The notes below the pieces were generated by a model. It was not told where the DNA came from, searched no databases, and saw only the letters and a program-made list of their open reading frames with translations. Positions 9,157-18,466 of a DNA stretch of 64,000 nt are shown here, piece after piece. Within the stretch, counting starts at the first letter, position 1. Every line of letters begins with the position of its first letter. The stretch comes from Polysphondylium violaceum (Eukaryota; Evosea; Eumycetozoa; Dictyosteliales; Dictyosteliaceae). Where the stretch lies: NCBI GenBank assembly GCA_000277445.1, contig AJWJ01000037.1, forward strand, positions 16,242-80,241, read 5' to 3'. A program made the translations under genes and the position numbers.

Positions 9157-12100
9157 ATGGAGGTAAAGGTGATTGAGAATGATGGCGAGTCATTGGAGTT
9201 TAACTCCAACTCTAATGAGTATGAGGGCTACTCAAAGAGTAGTGATTCAGGGCTCGCTCACTATACTCATTGTTTTAAACCTCATGATCTTGATGATAGT
9301 TTGTGGCCTCATTCAGCACATGGCCGATTGATTATCAGTTGTAGAGATTCAAAGACATTGTATGGCAGTGGAGTTATTGTTGGACCAAATATGATTTTAA
9401 CAGCCGCACATAATCTTTTTGACTCGAGTTCCAGTGTTGGTAATTGGCCCGAATCAATTTCATTTATCGCCAATGGTGACAAAACTAAACAACGATATCA
9501 ATCTGCAGTATTGATTAGACATTGTGATCACAGAAAAGATCCCTTTGATGTGGGTCTTTTGATTCTCCGTGATGCAATCGGATTTAAATTTGGTTGGTAT
9601 GGTATGTTGAGCACGAGTTTAAATGGTCATTTAAAGTGTTTTAAAATTATGGTGACAGGATACCCTGCAGAGGATTTACACAACACAAAGAAATACAAAG
9701 AATACGATATCACTGGAAAGATATCAGTAAAAGCAAATACAATGTTTTCATATAATCTATCAACCAAACATGGCCAAAGTGGAGGTGCTATCTGGAAACA
9801 GTGTCCTAGTATCATTGAAAACAATAGTTCAAGTGTATTTGTAATCGGTGTTCATACAAAAGAAGGTGGATTAGGTACTCAATTAACATATGATATATTT
9901 AAATTACTCGTTCAATATATTAAAAAATATCATTTTAAAAGTTATTCCCAACCCTTACCTTATAGTAATAATAATAATAATAATGATAATAATAATAATA
10001 ATAAAACAATTGAATGGTACTATAATCAAGCTAAAAAATATCAACAGGAGAATAAAATAGAAAAAGAGTTGGAATACCTTCAATTAGCCTTTAAATTATC
10101 AGCACAAAAGACTTTGATTCAAGATCCAGAGTGGATAGAAGATTATGCAAATAGTTTATTAAAAGTATATAATGCATCTTTAGAATTGACCAAAAGATCA
10201 GTGTATTTATCAGAGTCTTTTAATTTATTTCAAAAGTTATTTGAACAAAATTGTTCACCAGAATTGATTTCTAGAGTTCAGGATAAACTATCAATCATTT
10301 GTCAACAAGGTTTGGGTGGTTTAGATATTAATGTTTATGGAAAAAATCATGCTTCAGTACAGCCCAAATTGCCAAGGGTAACTTACACCAAAGTAATCCA
10401 CAAAATACCAGATTTACCTACAAATCTAATACCAAGAAATGATCATCAAGACAATGTAAACTATATTGAAAAGATTCATAAAATATTTAATAATGTCTCT
10501 AGTTGTAGAATAACTATCACTGGCATGGGAGGAATTGGTAAAACAACATTGGCAAAACAATTTGCGTACAATTGTTTTGAAAAGAAGCTATTTAGTCATA
10601 TATTCTTTATTTCGAGCGACTCTAATGAAAATTTGGTCAAAGATTATAAAACCATTTTAAAGTTTTATCTTGGTATTAGAGAATTGGATTCCTCAGATTC
10701 CGATTGTATTATAAGGTTCACACAAGCCATTGAAAGCCTTCCATCATCTTGTTCAACTCTTTTAATCTATGATAATGTTGAAAGCAAACAATTTCTTTTA
10801 AACAAAATTCCTTTGGACAATGCAAAGATTATAATTACATCGAGAAATAGGCAAACTAGTGGTGATCCATGGGATTCAATGATATCATTAGAATTGCTTT
10901 CATTAAAAGAATCGGTCCAATTATTTGAAAAATGGTTGGCGGATTTTATCGATCAACAAGATAGAGATCAATTGGAAAACTTGTCAAATATTCTTCAAAG
11001 ACTTCCTCTTGCTATAGCTCATGCTTCTTCATATATTCAAAATCAGCAACTTACTATTCAAGAGTATATTAATGAATTTAGAGAATTTAAAGAAGAATTG
11101 GAAGACCAAGATGATTTGGAAGAACAATATAAATTCCAAGCGTCCTATGATAGACTGATAGGAAAAACATTTAATATGGCAAAGACTAAATTATCTCAAC
11201 CAGAAAAATTAATTTTAGAATATCTTGCCTATCTGAACCCTGATCAAATTAAAACATCTACTCTAAGAATCATCCTCGATCACAAAACCGATCAGAAAAT
11301 TAATATTTCACTTGGTAAATTATACAATTTTTCTTTGATTACTCAGTTGGATAAGCAAGGTACACTGTCAACTCATAGGGTGGTTCAGCATGTTTCACTG
11401 AGACAACAACATAGAGATTCAAAGATTAAAAAGAATTTAACCTTTATTTTAAATAGATTCTATCAATATCTCTATGATGATCAAGCGTCCAGGTATGGTG
11501 AAAATAATGTAGCAGAATATTATGCAGATTTATCAACAATTTCAAATCATGTTTCTTTTATTGGTTCAATAGTCCAGTTACATTGCAAAGAAATTAAATG
11601 TGCAGGTATATTAATGAAACATCAGTTGATAATGAATTTAAACCATCAAAGACTATCCATTGTCCATACCGATCAAAGTGCTTTGGAAGATCAATTTGAA
11701 AAATTTGATTTTCAACATAAAACTATTGATAAAAAAGATATTGCCCGTTTGGTTTATCAAGTGATCTCTAGAGATTGTCTGGAAAATGATTATCATATTA
11801 CTCGATACTCCAACAACTATATTTATAGTTTAATTAAAATTATCTCTGATTCAGTGTCAAAGAATCTATTGTCACTAGATAGAGCAAAAGTGGTTGTCGT
11901 GTATATATTTGATTTATCAAGATATCTAGATTTAAAGAATATCTCTTTGGTGATTGATAATTTTATCTTGTCAATTAATAACGGTACATTTACAGACATA
12001 CAAATTCAAGATATTGTTTCTCTCACTAAACAACTATCCAATCCACTTATGGATGGTTTCAACATCTCTACAATAATCCAAATTGTTTGTTGTGTATTGG

Positions 12101-15015
12101 ATTCTAAGCAATTATCAAATGAAAAGATCCAGTTTCTAATCGGTCAAACTTTATCTTTATCAACGCCAACCATCAATGGACAACAAATTACATCCATTAT
12201 CGAATCACTCTTACAACTCATTCAATCAAAAAATCTATCTAACTCGGATATAGATAGAATAGTTCACTTTATTCTTTGCCTAACAAAGCCAAATGTCGAT
12301 GGGTACAATGTATCCATTATTACAAAAACTATGGTCAACTTGATTAAACAAAATCAGCTTGGTATCTCTCAAATCCAAGAGATTGTAAACCACACTCTAT
12401 TATTAACGGGTGTTAATATAAATGGATTGGAAATGTCATCAATTTTGCAATCTATTACCAACCTCTATAAAGATAATAATGACAAGAATATAAAACCCAT
12501 CATCAAACATGTAGGAACAATTATCAATCATATTTCAACGTTGGATCAAGTTTCTTTTGTAATTAAAGTTGTATCTGATCTTTTTAAATCAAATACTCTG
12601 GAACAAGTCGAAAGTATAATTAAAAAAACCTTTTTTATAATCAGTCAAGAGATGAATGGAGGTGAAGTTGGCTTTATTATAAGATCTATTGAAAAACTAG
12701 TTCAAGAAAAAGATCATGAAACCATTACATCTATTCTAGACAATACCTGTTTATTCTCGAAAGATATTAATGCAAGAAATATTTCATGTATTATCCACTT
12801 TTTCACAGAGATTATAGAGAATAACGTTGAAAGGGATATACAAACATTTATCATTAATCACACTCTTCAATTTGAAATTCAATATATGGATGGCAATGAA
12901 GTAAAGTTAATCATGAAAGCAATCTTGTCATTGTATAAAAAATTAAATTTATCAAACGATCAAATTTTAAATATAATTAAATCGACCAAGCAATTTGTAA
13001 TATCAAATAGTGGAGAGCAGATTGCTACAATGATTAGATCACTATCATCTCTAAATCTTCCTATATTGGAATCTCCCAATACCACAACAACTAATCGTGG
13101 ACCAGCTTTACCTTCAAAAACAAGTAATATATTTATTTCACCTGTAATTAAATCAATTTTGATTTCGTCAAAAAATAATCCAAATAGTATTGTTAAACAT
13201 ACAAATGCATTATCGGGTTACATCTCCTCCATTATTAGTTTAATAGTATCTAAAAAGACCTATTTATCAGAGAAACAAATGACTCTTACAACCAATCTCT
13301 GCCAGGTCTTGATTAAAAACTCTATGGACATACACGAGATCTCTACGATTATTGAATGTATATCATCGCTATTTTCTCGACACAATCTTTCATCAGAAAA
13401 TATTGAACAGATAGTATCATTTACACAATCACTTATGAAACAAGAAGCAATGGATGGAAACCAAATCTCTTCCATTATAAATTCACTCTCCAGCACTTTT
13501 ACTCGATACAAGCTATCAATGTACCAAACAAACAAAGTATTTGATTATGTAAGAATGGTATCAAATAAGATGAAGTCCAGCTCTACCCTCTCCTCTGTTG
13601 TCCAGTCTATCGTATCATTATTTGGCCAAGGCCGTCTCACACACCAACAAATCCAGAGCTCGATGGATTTTACATTATCTACACTCACATCGCATATGGA
13701 TGGATATGACATCTCTAGTATACTCAATCTTTTTTCTCATCTTGTACAAAAAAATGATGACAATATCTATAAGATAATCAAGCATTTCAAAACAATATCC
13801 AATGAGTTCTATGGTTCCAATATATCTTCCATCCTCCACAAGATATCAAGTTTGTTTAAAGAAATTCCACAAGAGAAAACCCTATCCAAGATCATTTCCA
13901 ACACAACAGAGCTTTTGTCAAACAAAATGGATGGGCAAGAAATTATCTCTATTATCAATACAATCACTACTTTCTACAAGTCCCCTCCTGGCAGCAGTAC
14001 CTATATTGACTGCGAGAACATTGATCGGATTATCATTCAAACCAAAAGATTTAAAAACATAGATGGCTATCAAATATCGTTGGTCATCAATGCCATTGCC
14101 CTATTGTATCAACATAATATAGGAGACTATCAGATCAACAATATCATAAACCATGCACTCTCTCTGTCTTTTCCGAATATCAAATGCTATGATTCCATCA
14201 TTAAAAACCTGTTTTTAATCTATAGCCTCGAGGAAAGAAACAAGATTGTGTCAGTGTGTAAACTGGAAATGAAACCTTTTATCAATCCCGCAACACTGCT
14301 GTACAATTTCAATAATGACAAACTTTTCAAAGGTGTTCAAGAACAAGATGAAATAGAATTCAAGCAGACCCATATCAAAAGAATACAAGAGATTCTTGGC
14401 AAAGTATCCAAACAAACACAACAACAACTCGCTATCATTCAACATGAAATCTATCTATCGACCTCTTTGTTTTATTGCCAAGATCAACTCATAGAAAAGA
14501 TAATAGACTATACCGTGATCCTAACCACTCATTTAAAATTAAAAGAAACCGATATCCTATTGATCATCAAACATCTCTCTATTATTTCCACCTCGTTTTG
14601 TAGCCAACAAGATCTATTAGAGTGCCTGATCAAATCCTCTATTGTATTTAAAGATATCATCAAAAACAACTATCATCAATTCTATTTAATCTTGCAATCT
14701 TTGGTCACAAGCAATAGCAACAGTAGTAATATTCAACAACAAATATCCATAATTATCAATATACTAAAATCACTACCAAATGATATTATGCAACTCCTTC
14801 TCGACGATAGCAACTCATGTTTTAATCTCTCAAACATCATCCAAAGACTCTTGTATTTTGAATCAAACTACAAAGGATTTCTCCAAGATCTCCATCAACA
14901 ACTGGTGACAATTAGCCAAAGAGATCAATCGCTGACTGATGAAAAATGGATTCATATGGTGATCTATAAAATATTTGATCCAAAAACTATATTTAATCCC
15001 AGTAATGAATGTTGA
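9157..15015 (+). CDS. NLR-like STAND protein: V8/trypsin-like protease - NB-ARC ATPase - 41-residue helical repeats
   Basis: One uninterrupted frame of 1,952 residues. I chose the ATG at 9157 because the frame upstream of it is low-complexity DNA reaching back into the golvesin-like stop. Residues about 45-270 are a chymotrypsin-fold protease of the bacterial V8/glutamyl-endopeptidase type: GSGVIVGPNMILTAAHN (His85), FDVGLLIL (Asp131), HGQSGGAIW (Ser208). Residues 280-440 are helical, TPR-like, after an N run. An NB-ARC ATPase follows: P-loop GMGGIGKTTLA at 456-466, kinase-2 LLIYDNV with Asp539, sensor IIITSRN with Arg563, and LPLA at 616-619. From about 925 to 1665 runs an array of about 41-residue repeats, then a helical tail. 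In known STAND proteins the repeats sense, NB-ARC oligomerises and the N-terminal domain executes; here that would be proteolysis. The role in an immune, self-recognition or cell-death response is inferred, not shown. Confidence 0.93.
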   Translation: MEVKVIENDGESLEFNSNSNEYEGYSKSSDSGLAHYTHCFKPHDLDDSLWPHSAHGRLIISCRDSKTLYGSGVIVGPNMILTAAHNLFDSSSSVGNWPESISFIANGDKTKQRYQSAVLIRHCDHRKDPFDVGLLILRDAIGFKFGWYGMLSTSLNGHLKCFKIMVTGYPAEDLHNTKKYKEYDITGKISVKANTMFSYNLSTKHGQSGGAIWKQCPSIIENNSSSVFVIGVHTKEGGLGTQLTYDIFKLLVQYIKKYHFKSYSQPLPYSNNNNNNDNNNNNKTIEWYYNQAKKYQQENKIEKELEYLQLAFKLSAQKTLIQDPEWIEDYANSLLKVYNASLELTKRSVYLSESFNLFQKLFEQNCSPELISRVQDKLSIICQQGLGGLDINVYGKNHASVQPKLPRVTYTKVIHKIPDLPTNLIPRNDHQDNVNYIEKIHKIFNNVSSCRITITGMGGIGKTTLAKQFAYNCFEKKLFSHIFFISSDSNENLVKDYKTILKFYLGIRELDSSDSDCIIRFTQAIESLPSSCSTLLIYDNVESKQFLLNKIPLDNAKIIITSRNRQTSGDPWDSMISLELLSLKESVQLFEKWLADFIDQQDRDQLENLSNILQRLPLAIAHASSYIQNQQLTIQEYINEFREFKEELEDQDDLEEQYKFQASYDRLIGKTFNMAKTKLSQPEKLILEYLAYLNPDQIKTSTLRIILDHKTDQKINISLGKLYNFSLITQLDKQGTLSTHRVVQHVSLRQQHRDSKIKKNLTFILNRFYQYLYDDQASRYGENNVAEYYADLSTISNHVSFIGSIVQLHCKEIKCAGILMKHQLIMNLNHQRLSIVHTDQSALEDQFEKFDFQHKTIDKKDIARLVYQVISRDCLENDYHITRYSNNYIYSLIKIISDSVSKNLLSLDRAKVVVVYIFDLSRYLDLKNISLVIDNFILSINNGTFTDIQIQDIVSLTKQLSNPLMDGFNISTIIQIVCCVLDSKQLSNEKIQFLIGQTLSLSTPTINGQQITSIIESLLQLIQSKNLSNSDIDRIVHFILCLTKPNVDGYNVSIITKTMVNLIKQNQLGISQIQEIVNHTLLLTGVNINGLEMSSILQSITNLYKDNNDKNIKPIIKHVGTIINHISTLDQVSFVIKVVSDLFKSNTLEQVESIIKKTFFIISQEMNGGEVGFIIRSIEKLVQEKDHETITSILDNTCLFSKDINARNISCIIHFFTEIIENNVERDIQTFIINHTLQFEIQYMDGNEVKLIMKAILSLYKKLNLSNDQILNIIKSTKQFVISNSGEQIATMIRSLSSLNLPILESPNTTTTNRGPALPSKTSNIFISPVIKSILISSKNNPNSIVKHTNALSGYISSIISLIVSKKTYLSEKQMTLTTNLCQVLIKNSMDIHEISTIIECISSLFSRHNLSSENIEQIVSFTQSLMKQEAMDGNQISSIINSLSSTFTRYKLSMYQTNKVFDYVRMVSNKMKSSSTLSSVVQSIVSLFGQGRLTHQQIQSSMDFTLSTLTSHMDGYDISSILNLFSHLVQKNDDNIYKIIKHFKTISNEFYGSNISSILHKISSLFKEIPQEKTLSKIISNTTELLSNKMDGQEIISIINTITTFYKSPPGSSTYIDCENIDRIIIQTKRFKNIDGYQISLVINAIALLYQHNIGDYQINNIINHALSLSFPNIKCYDSIIKNLFLIYSLEERNKIVSVCKLEMKPFINPATLLYNFNNDKLFKGVQEQDEIEFKQTHIKRIQEILGKVSKQTQQQLAIIQHEIYLSTSLFYCQDQLIEKIIDYTVILTTHLKLKETDILLIIKHLSIISTSFCSQQDLLECLIKSSIVFKDIIKNNYHQFYLILQSLVTSNSNSSNIQQQISIIINILKSLPNDIMQLLLDDSNSCFNLSNIIQRLLYFESNYKGFLQDLHQQLVTISQRDQSLTDEKWIHMVIYKIFDPKTIFNPSNEC
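11926..14160 (+). repeat. About 17 tandem copies of a 41-residue helical protein repeat inside the STAND gene
   Basis: The protein period is visible by eye. Units begin with MDG or a variant (MDGFN, INGQQ, VDGYN, INGLE, MDGNE, MDGNQ, MDGYD, MDGQE, IDGYQ), followed by ISSII-type residues, then a second helix beginning LS..I..I. The first three canonical units are each exactly 41 residues. Middle units are degenerate or have small insertions, including a T/S-rich linker near 13080-13140. The DNA copies have diverged well apart, so the array is old rather than a recent expansion. I do not match it to TPR, LRR, WD40 or ankyrin; it could be a HEAT-like two-helix solenoid. Confidence 0.85.
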
Positions 15016-15250
15016 TGTGTAAGTAAATTTATAACTACTCTATAAATCTGACATAAATGGGACCATTGGGGAAATTTACTAAATATCTAATTCTTTTTTA
15101 AAATTTAAATTTTTCTATTTGTTTTTTTTTTTAGATTTGATTAGATATTTTTTTTTTTTTTGTATCCGCTTGATTCGAATGTTTTAATAAAATTTAGTTT
15201 TTGTGGTGCAATATAATATATACGCTGTATTGATACATAAATAGGACACG

Positions 15251-16382
15251 ATGATGACGATAACTGCTACATTGTTTTTTATATTGGGAGTTTTGACTCT
15301 TTGTACAAGTGGTCTATTAATACCACCAACTAATGAGAATATCTACTATATGGGCAGAATCGACAAGTCCGACAACACACAATACACTTTCGCTTGGTCA
15401 GGTGCAGAGATATCTATTCTTTTGACAGGTACCACCAGTGTATCACCAGTGTTGGACTCTACAGGTCAAAACTATTTCAATGTCATCATTGATTTCACCA
15501 TGTTCCCTATGTTAAATGTTTCATCGTCATCACCCCAACCATACAACATCACAGAGACACTTAGTTTGGATCCCACTGAAACCTACAATATCATCTTAAC
15601 TAAAAGAACAGAGGCAAGCATTGGGTTGATCAACTTTTATGGTTTTGAAGTCGACGACACTGCTCAATTACTTCCCTATCCAGACATCCCAAGAAGATCT
15701 ATCGAGTTTATTGGCGATAGTATTACATGTGGTTATGGTGATTTAGGCGTGCCTCCATGCGAATTTGAAGCTCGTACTGAAGATAACTTTATGTATGTAT
15801 CTGTTGAGTTATTTCCTTTGTGTGAATAATAATGTATTAATATCAATGCAAATGTATAGGACTTATGGTGCACTTATTGCAAGAGAATTGGAAGCAGAGC
15901 TCTACATCGAGGCTTGGAGTGGCAAGGGTGTTGTTAGAAATTACCAAGCACCAAACATCACCTCGAATGGAACTTTTCCCACCTTTTATCCATTAACCAT
16001 TCCAACTGAATCGACCAATTACTGGGATTTCAGTGATTTCCAACCAGACGCAGTCGTAATTAATTTAGGTACAAATGATTTCAGCAGTGAACCTATTCCA
16101 CCACAAGATATATTCCAAAATGGATATATTAGTTTTGTCAATTTCATTAAATCCAAATACACAAATAATCCAACATTTTTCTTGGCTTGTGGGCCAATGA
16201 TTGGCAATCCATGTTGCCAATACGTTCAAAATGTAGCCACTACAGTGAATGCCATTTACATTGATATGCAAGGAATTCTCAATACCAATGATTATGGTTG
16301 CAATGGTCATCCAAATGTTTCTGGCCATTCTAAAATGGCCTCAATTGCCTCACCTATTATTCAAAAGAATATGGGTTGGTAA
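15251..16382 (+). CDS. Secreted SGNH-hydrolase, CE2-like acetylesterase
   Basis: Exons 15251-15792 and 15860-16382 (GTATGT...TATAG) give 354 residues. A signal peptide is clear (TATLFFILGVLTLCTSG). Residues about 25-135 look like the jelly-roll domain that precedes the catalytic domain in CE2 enzymes. The SGNH blocks are FIGDSITCGYGD (nucleophile Ser157), a SGKG turn near 201, INLGTND (Asn253), and NGHPNVSGH (His331). The Asp that usually sits two or three residues before the catalytic His is Asn here; some CE2 esterases are known to work with a Ser-His dyad. Expected role: removing acetyl groups from extracellular polysaccharide. It has several N-glycosylation sequons. It may start at the second of two adjacent ATGs. 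Confidence 0.88.
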
Positions 16383-16495
16383 TAGATAGTAATAATAATA
16401 ATAATAACAAGAGTACACTACAACAACAATATTGTTCAAAATAAAACATTTTTCATTTTTTTATGGTATATGTACAAGGTATGTTTGGTATTTGT

Positions 16496-17794
16496 TTATT
16501 GTTTTGAGAGAATAGGGAAGTAATCGGCACGAAGACAGACGTTCTTGAGTGGACGTGATTTGGACAGTGTCCATCCACCTTGCTTAATCCAATTTATATA
16601 GAGCTCAGCTAATTTACAATAAGGGGAAGCGTTACCATAAAATGATACCAAATAGTCATACCACTCTTTTAAAATGACGGGATCACTTTTCCATGTAAAG
16701 TATTTTTGGTATTCTACATCGTCATTTTCCAATTTTGTCAAATACTCGGCTAATTCCTTGGCAGATTTAAAATCACCAACAAAGATATATGATCCCCTAG
16801 GCATTAATTTCAAATTATCGGGATGAGTCATCATCACTGGAACCACATTATTTTGAAGACATTGGAAAGATTTCTCTGAATGATATCCTCGACAATATGA
16901 ATTTTCAAAGGAAAAGTAAAACTTGTACTTTGATAATATCCTTGATTTTTGATCTGGGTCAAATCTATTGTTATTTTTCAAATCTCTATTATGAGCACAA
17001 GCACCATAGGAATCAATCTTGATGTGTTTCATTAGCTCCATCACATATTGCTCTCTTTGGACATATTTTGTTGATTGACAATTAGAAGTAAACCATGAGG
17101 CTATTGCTGGTTTGTAGGGCTCTGTAAAAGTAGCATTTGATTCATATTCCAGTTGATCCTCTCTTCTAAACATGAGCTTTGGATTCAGAACTTCTTGTTG
17201 GAAGTCGACTTTTTTGATGTCACTCAAAAAAGATGAATGAATTGAACCTGGAAGAAAATACGGCCACATCCCTTCATCTCCAACCGATGTTGATATAACC
17301 CAATGAAATCTATTAACACACTCTTCATATTGTGCGCAACGAGAGTTTAAAAAAGATTCTGGATTAATCAGGACCCTTGGCGTATTGGGAGTGTCCACCC
17401 ATGTCACATAATTTGTATCGACAATATCAGGATCATGATAAACTTGCATATGTGTATCGACGATTGGATGATGTCTGCTTAGATTTAAATCATATTTTTC
17501 TCCATCTACAAAACACACCTCCTGAACATCTACACAATTTATAAACCAACACATGGACATAAATCTAACATTGATTTTATTATCAACGATGGGAAGAGGA
17601 TTGAGTTTTTTGTTATCGATGTCGGCAAAATATTTACTTTTCAAGGGTGCAAGATGTGATGGTTTGTTTTGGGGCAAAAAAAAACATATAACAAGAAATA
17701 AAAACATAATAGTACCATATAAAAAAAGTAGTCTGAATCTAAACACCATTTTTATCAAACTGTGAGGAAATAATTGTTTTTCATTCATGAGCAT
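16496..17794 (-). CDS. GT10 alpha-1,3-fucosyltransferase-like type II membrane protein
   Basis: Intronless, about 432 residues. There are three candidate ATGs, at 17794, 17788 and 17749; the last has the best A-rich context and puts the membrane anchor (RLLFLYGTIMFLFLVICFFL) right at the N-terminus. The middle carries RFHWVISTSVGDEGMWPYF, matching the acceptor-side FNWT.SY.R.SD element of GT10. The donor site is better preserved than in the other copy: FYFSFENSYCRGYHSEKSFQ, then NNVVPVMMTHPDN, PRGSYIFVGDF and KYFTWK. It would use GDP-fucose in the Golgi. It is convergent with the esterase gene and lies about 12.5 kb from gmd. The exact acceptor cannot be predicted. Confidence 0.87.
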   Translation of the reverse strand: MLMNEKQLFPHSLIKMVFRFRLLFLYGTIMFLFLVICFFLPQNKPSHLAPLKSKYFADIDNKKLNPLPIVDNKINVRFMSMCWFINCVDVQEVCFVDGEKYDLNLSRHHPIVDTHMQVYHDPDIVDTNYVTWVDTPNTPRVLINPESFLNSRCAQYEECVNRFHWVISTSVGDEGMWPYFLPGSIHSSFLSDIKKVDFQQEVLNPKLMFRREDQLEYESNATFTEPYKPAIASWFTSNCQSTKYVQREQYVMELMKHIKIDSYGACAHNRDLKNNNRFDPDQKSRILSKYKFYFSFENSYCRGYHSEKSFQCLQNNVVPVMMTHPDNLKLMPRGSYIFVGDFKSAKELAEYLTKLENDDVEYQKYFTWKSDPVILKEWYDYLVSFYGNASPYCKLAELYINWIKQGGWTLSKSRPLKNVCLRADYFPILSKQ

Positions 17795-18466
17795 GAAAAA
17801 CAACACTCACTCACTCCACACCCCTTTATTTTGAATGAGATACCAATTAAAAATAAAAAAAAAAAAGGTAGGAAAAAAGTACTCTAAACACCAAATAAAT
17901 ACCCTTCGTTTGCAAATCACCAGTGCTTTGTTAGCAACCTCAAACATTTTTTTTTCAGAACCATCACATCTTTATTTTTTAGCTTACTTAGAAATTTAGA
18001 AATTCAGATAATACAGACACTATCATATAATTTTAACTAAAATATTTGCTGACATGTTTTTTTTTTTCGACACATTTTCATGTAAAGGTTTTAATACACG
18101 AATTCCACATCTTATTCTAAAAATAAAAATTAACTTGCTTTGATGGTTTTTTACCACCTACGCTTTTTTGACTTTTTTGTACATGTGCATATTTAAATTT
18201 TGTACTAGTGCGAGTCTATTTTGAAACGTGTTACGAACGATGCTTTTTGCTTTGTTGCTGATGCAAACATACACTGTTGGTCAGATGTCATATTTTTTTT
18301 TCAATTTTTTTCTTACTTGCACTCACCAAAAATATTTGGTACTGGTAACGTTACTGGTAATCATTGTACATCAAAGTGATAGATTTTAAGGGTGTGGATT
18401 AAACTATCCCAGTAGAATGATGAGGGGGTGAGAATAAATTAAAGATGTTTTATTTCCTTTGTGTTA
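17795..18466. other. Intergenic, 672 bp
   Basis: AT-rich DNA upstream of the GT10 gene (-) and downstream of the M28 peptidase gene (-). Oligo-T and oligo-A tracts at 17850-17870 and 18057-18068 are typical of promoters here. A less AT-rich patch at 18185-18285 has no open frame. I see no RNA gene. Confidence 0.5.
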
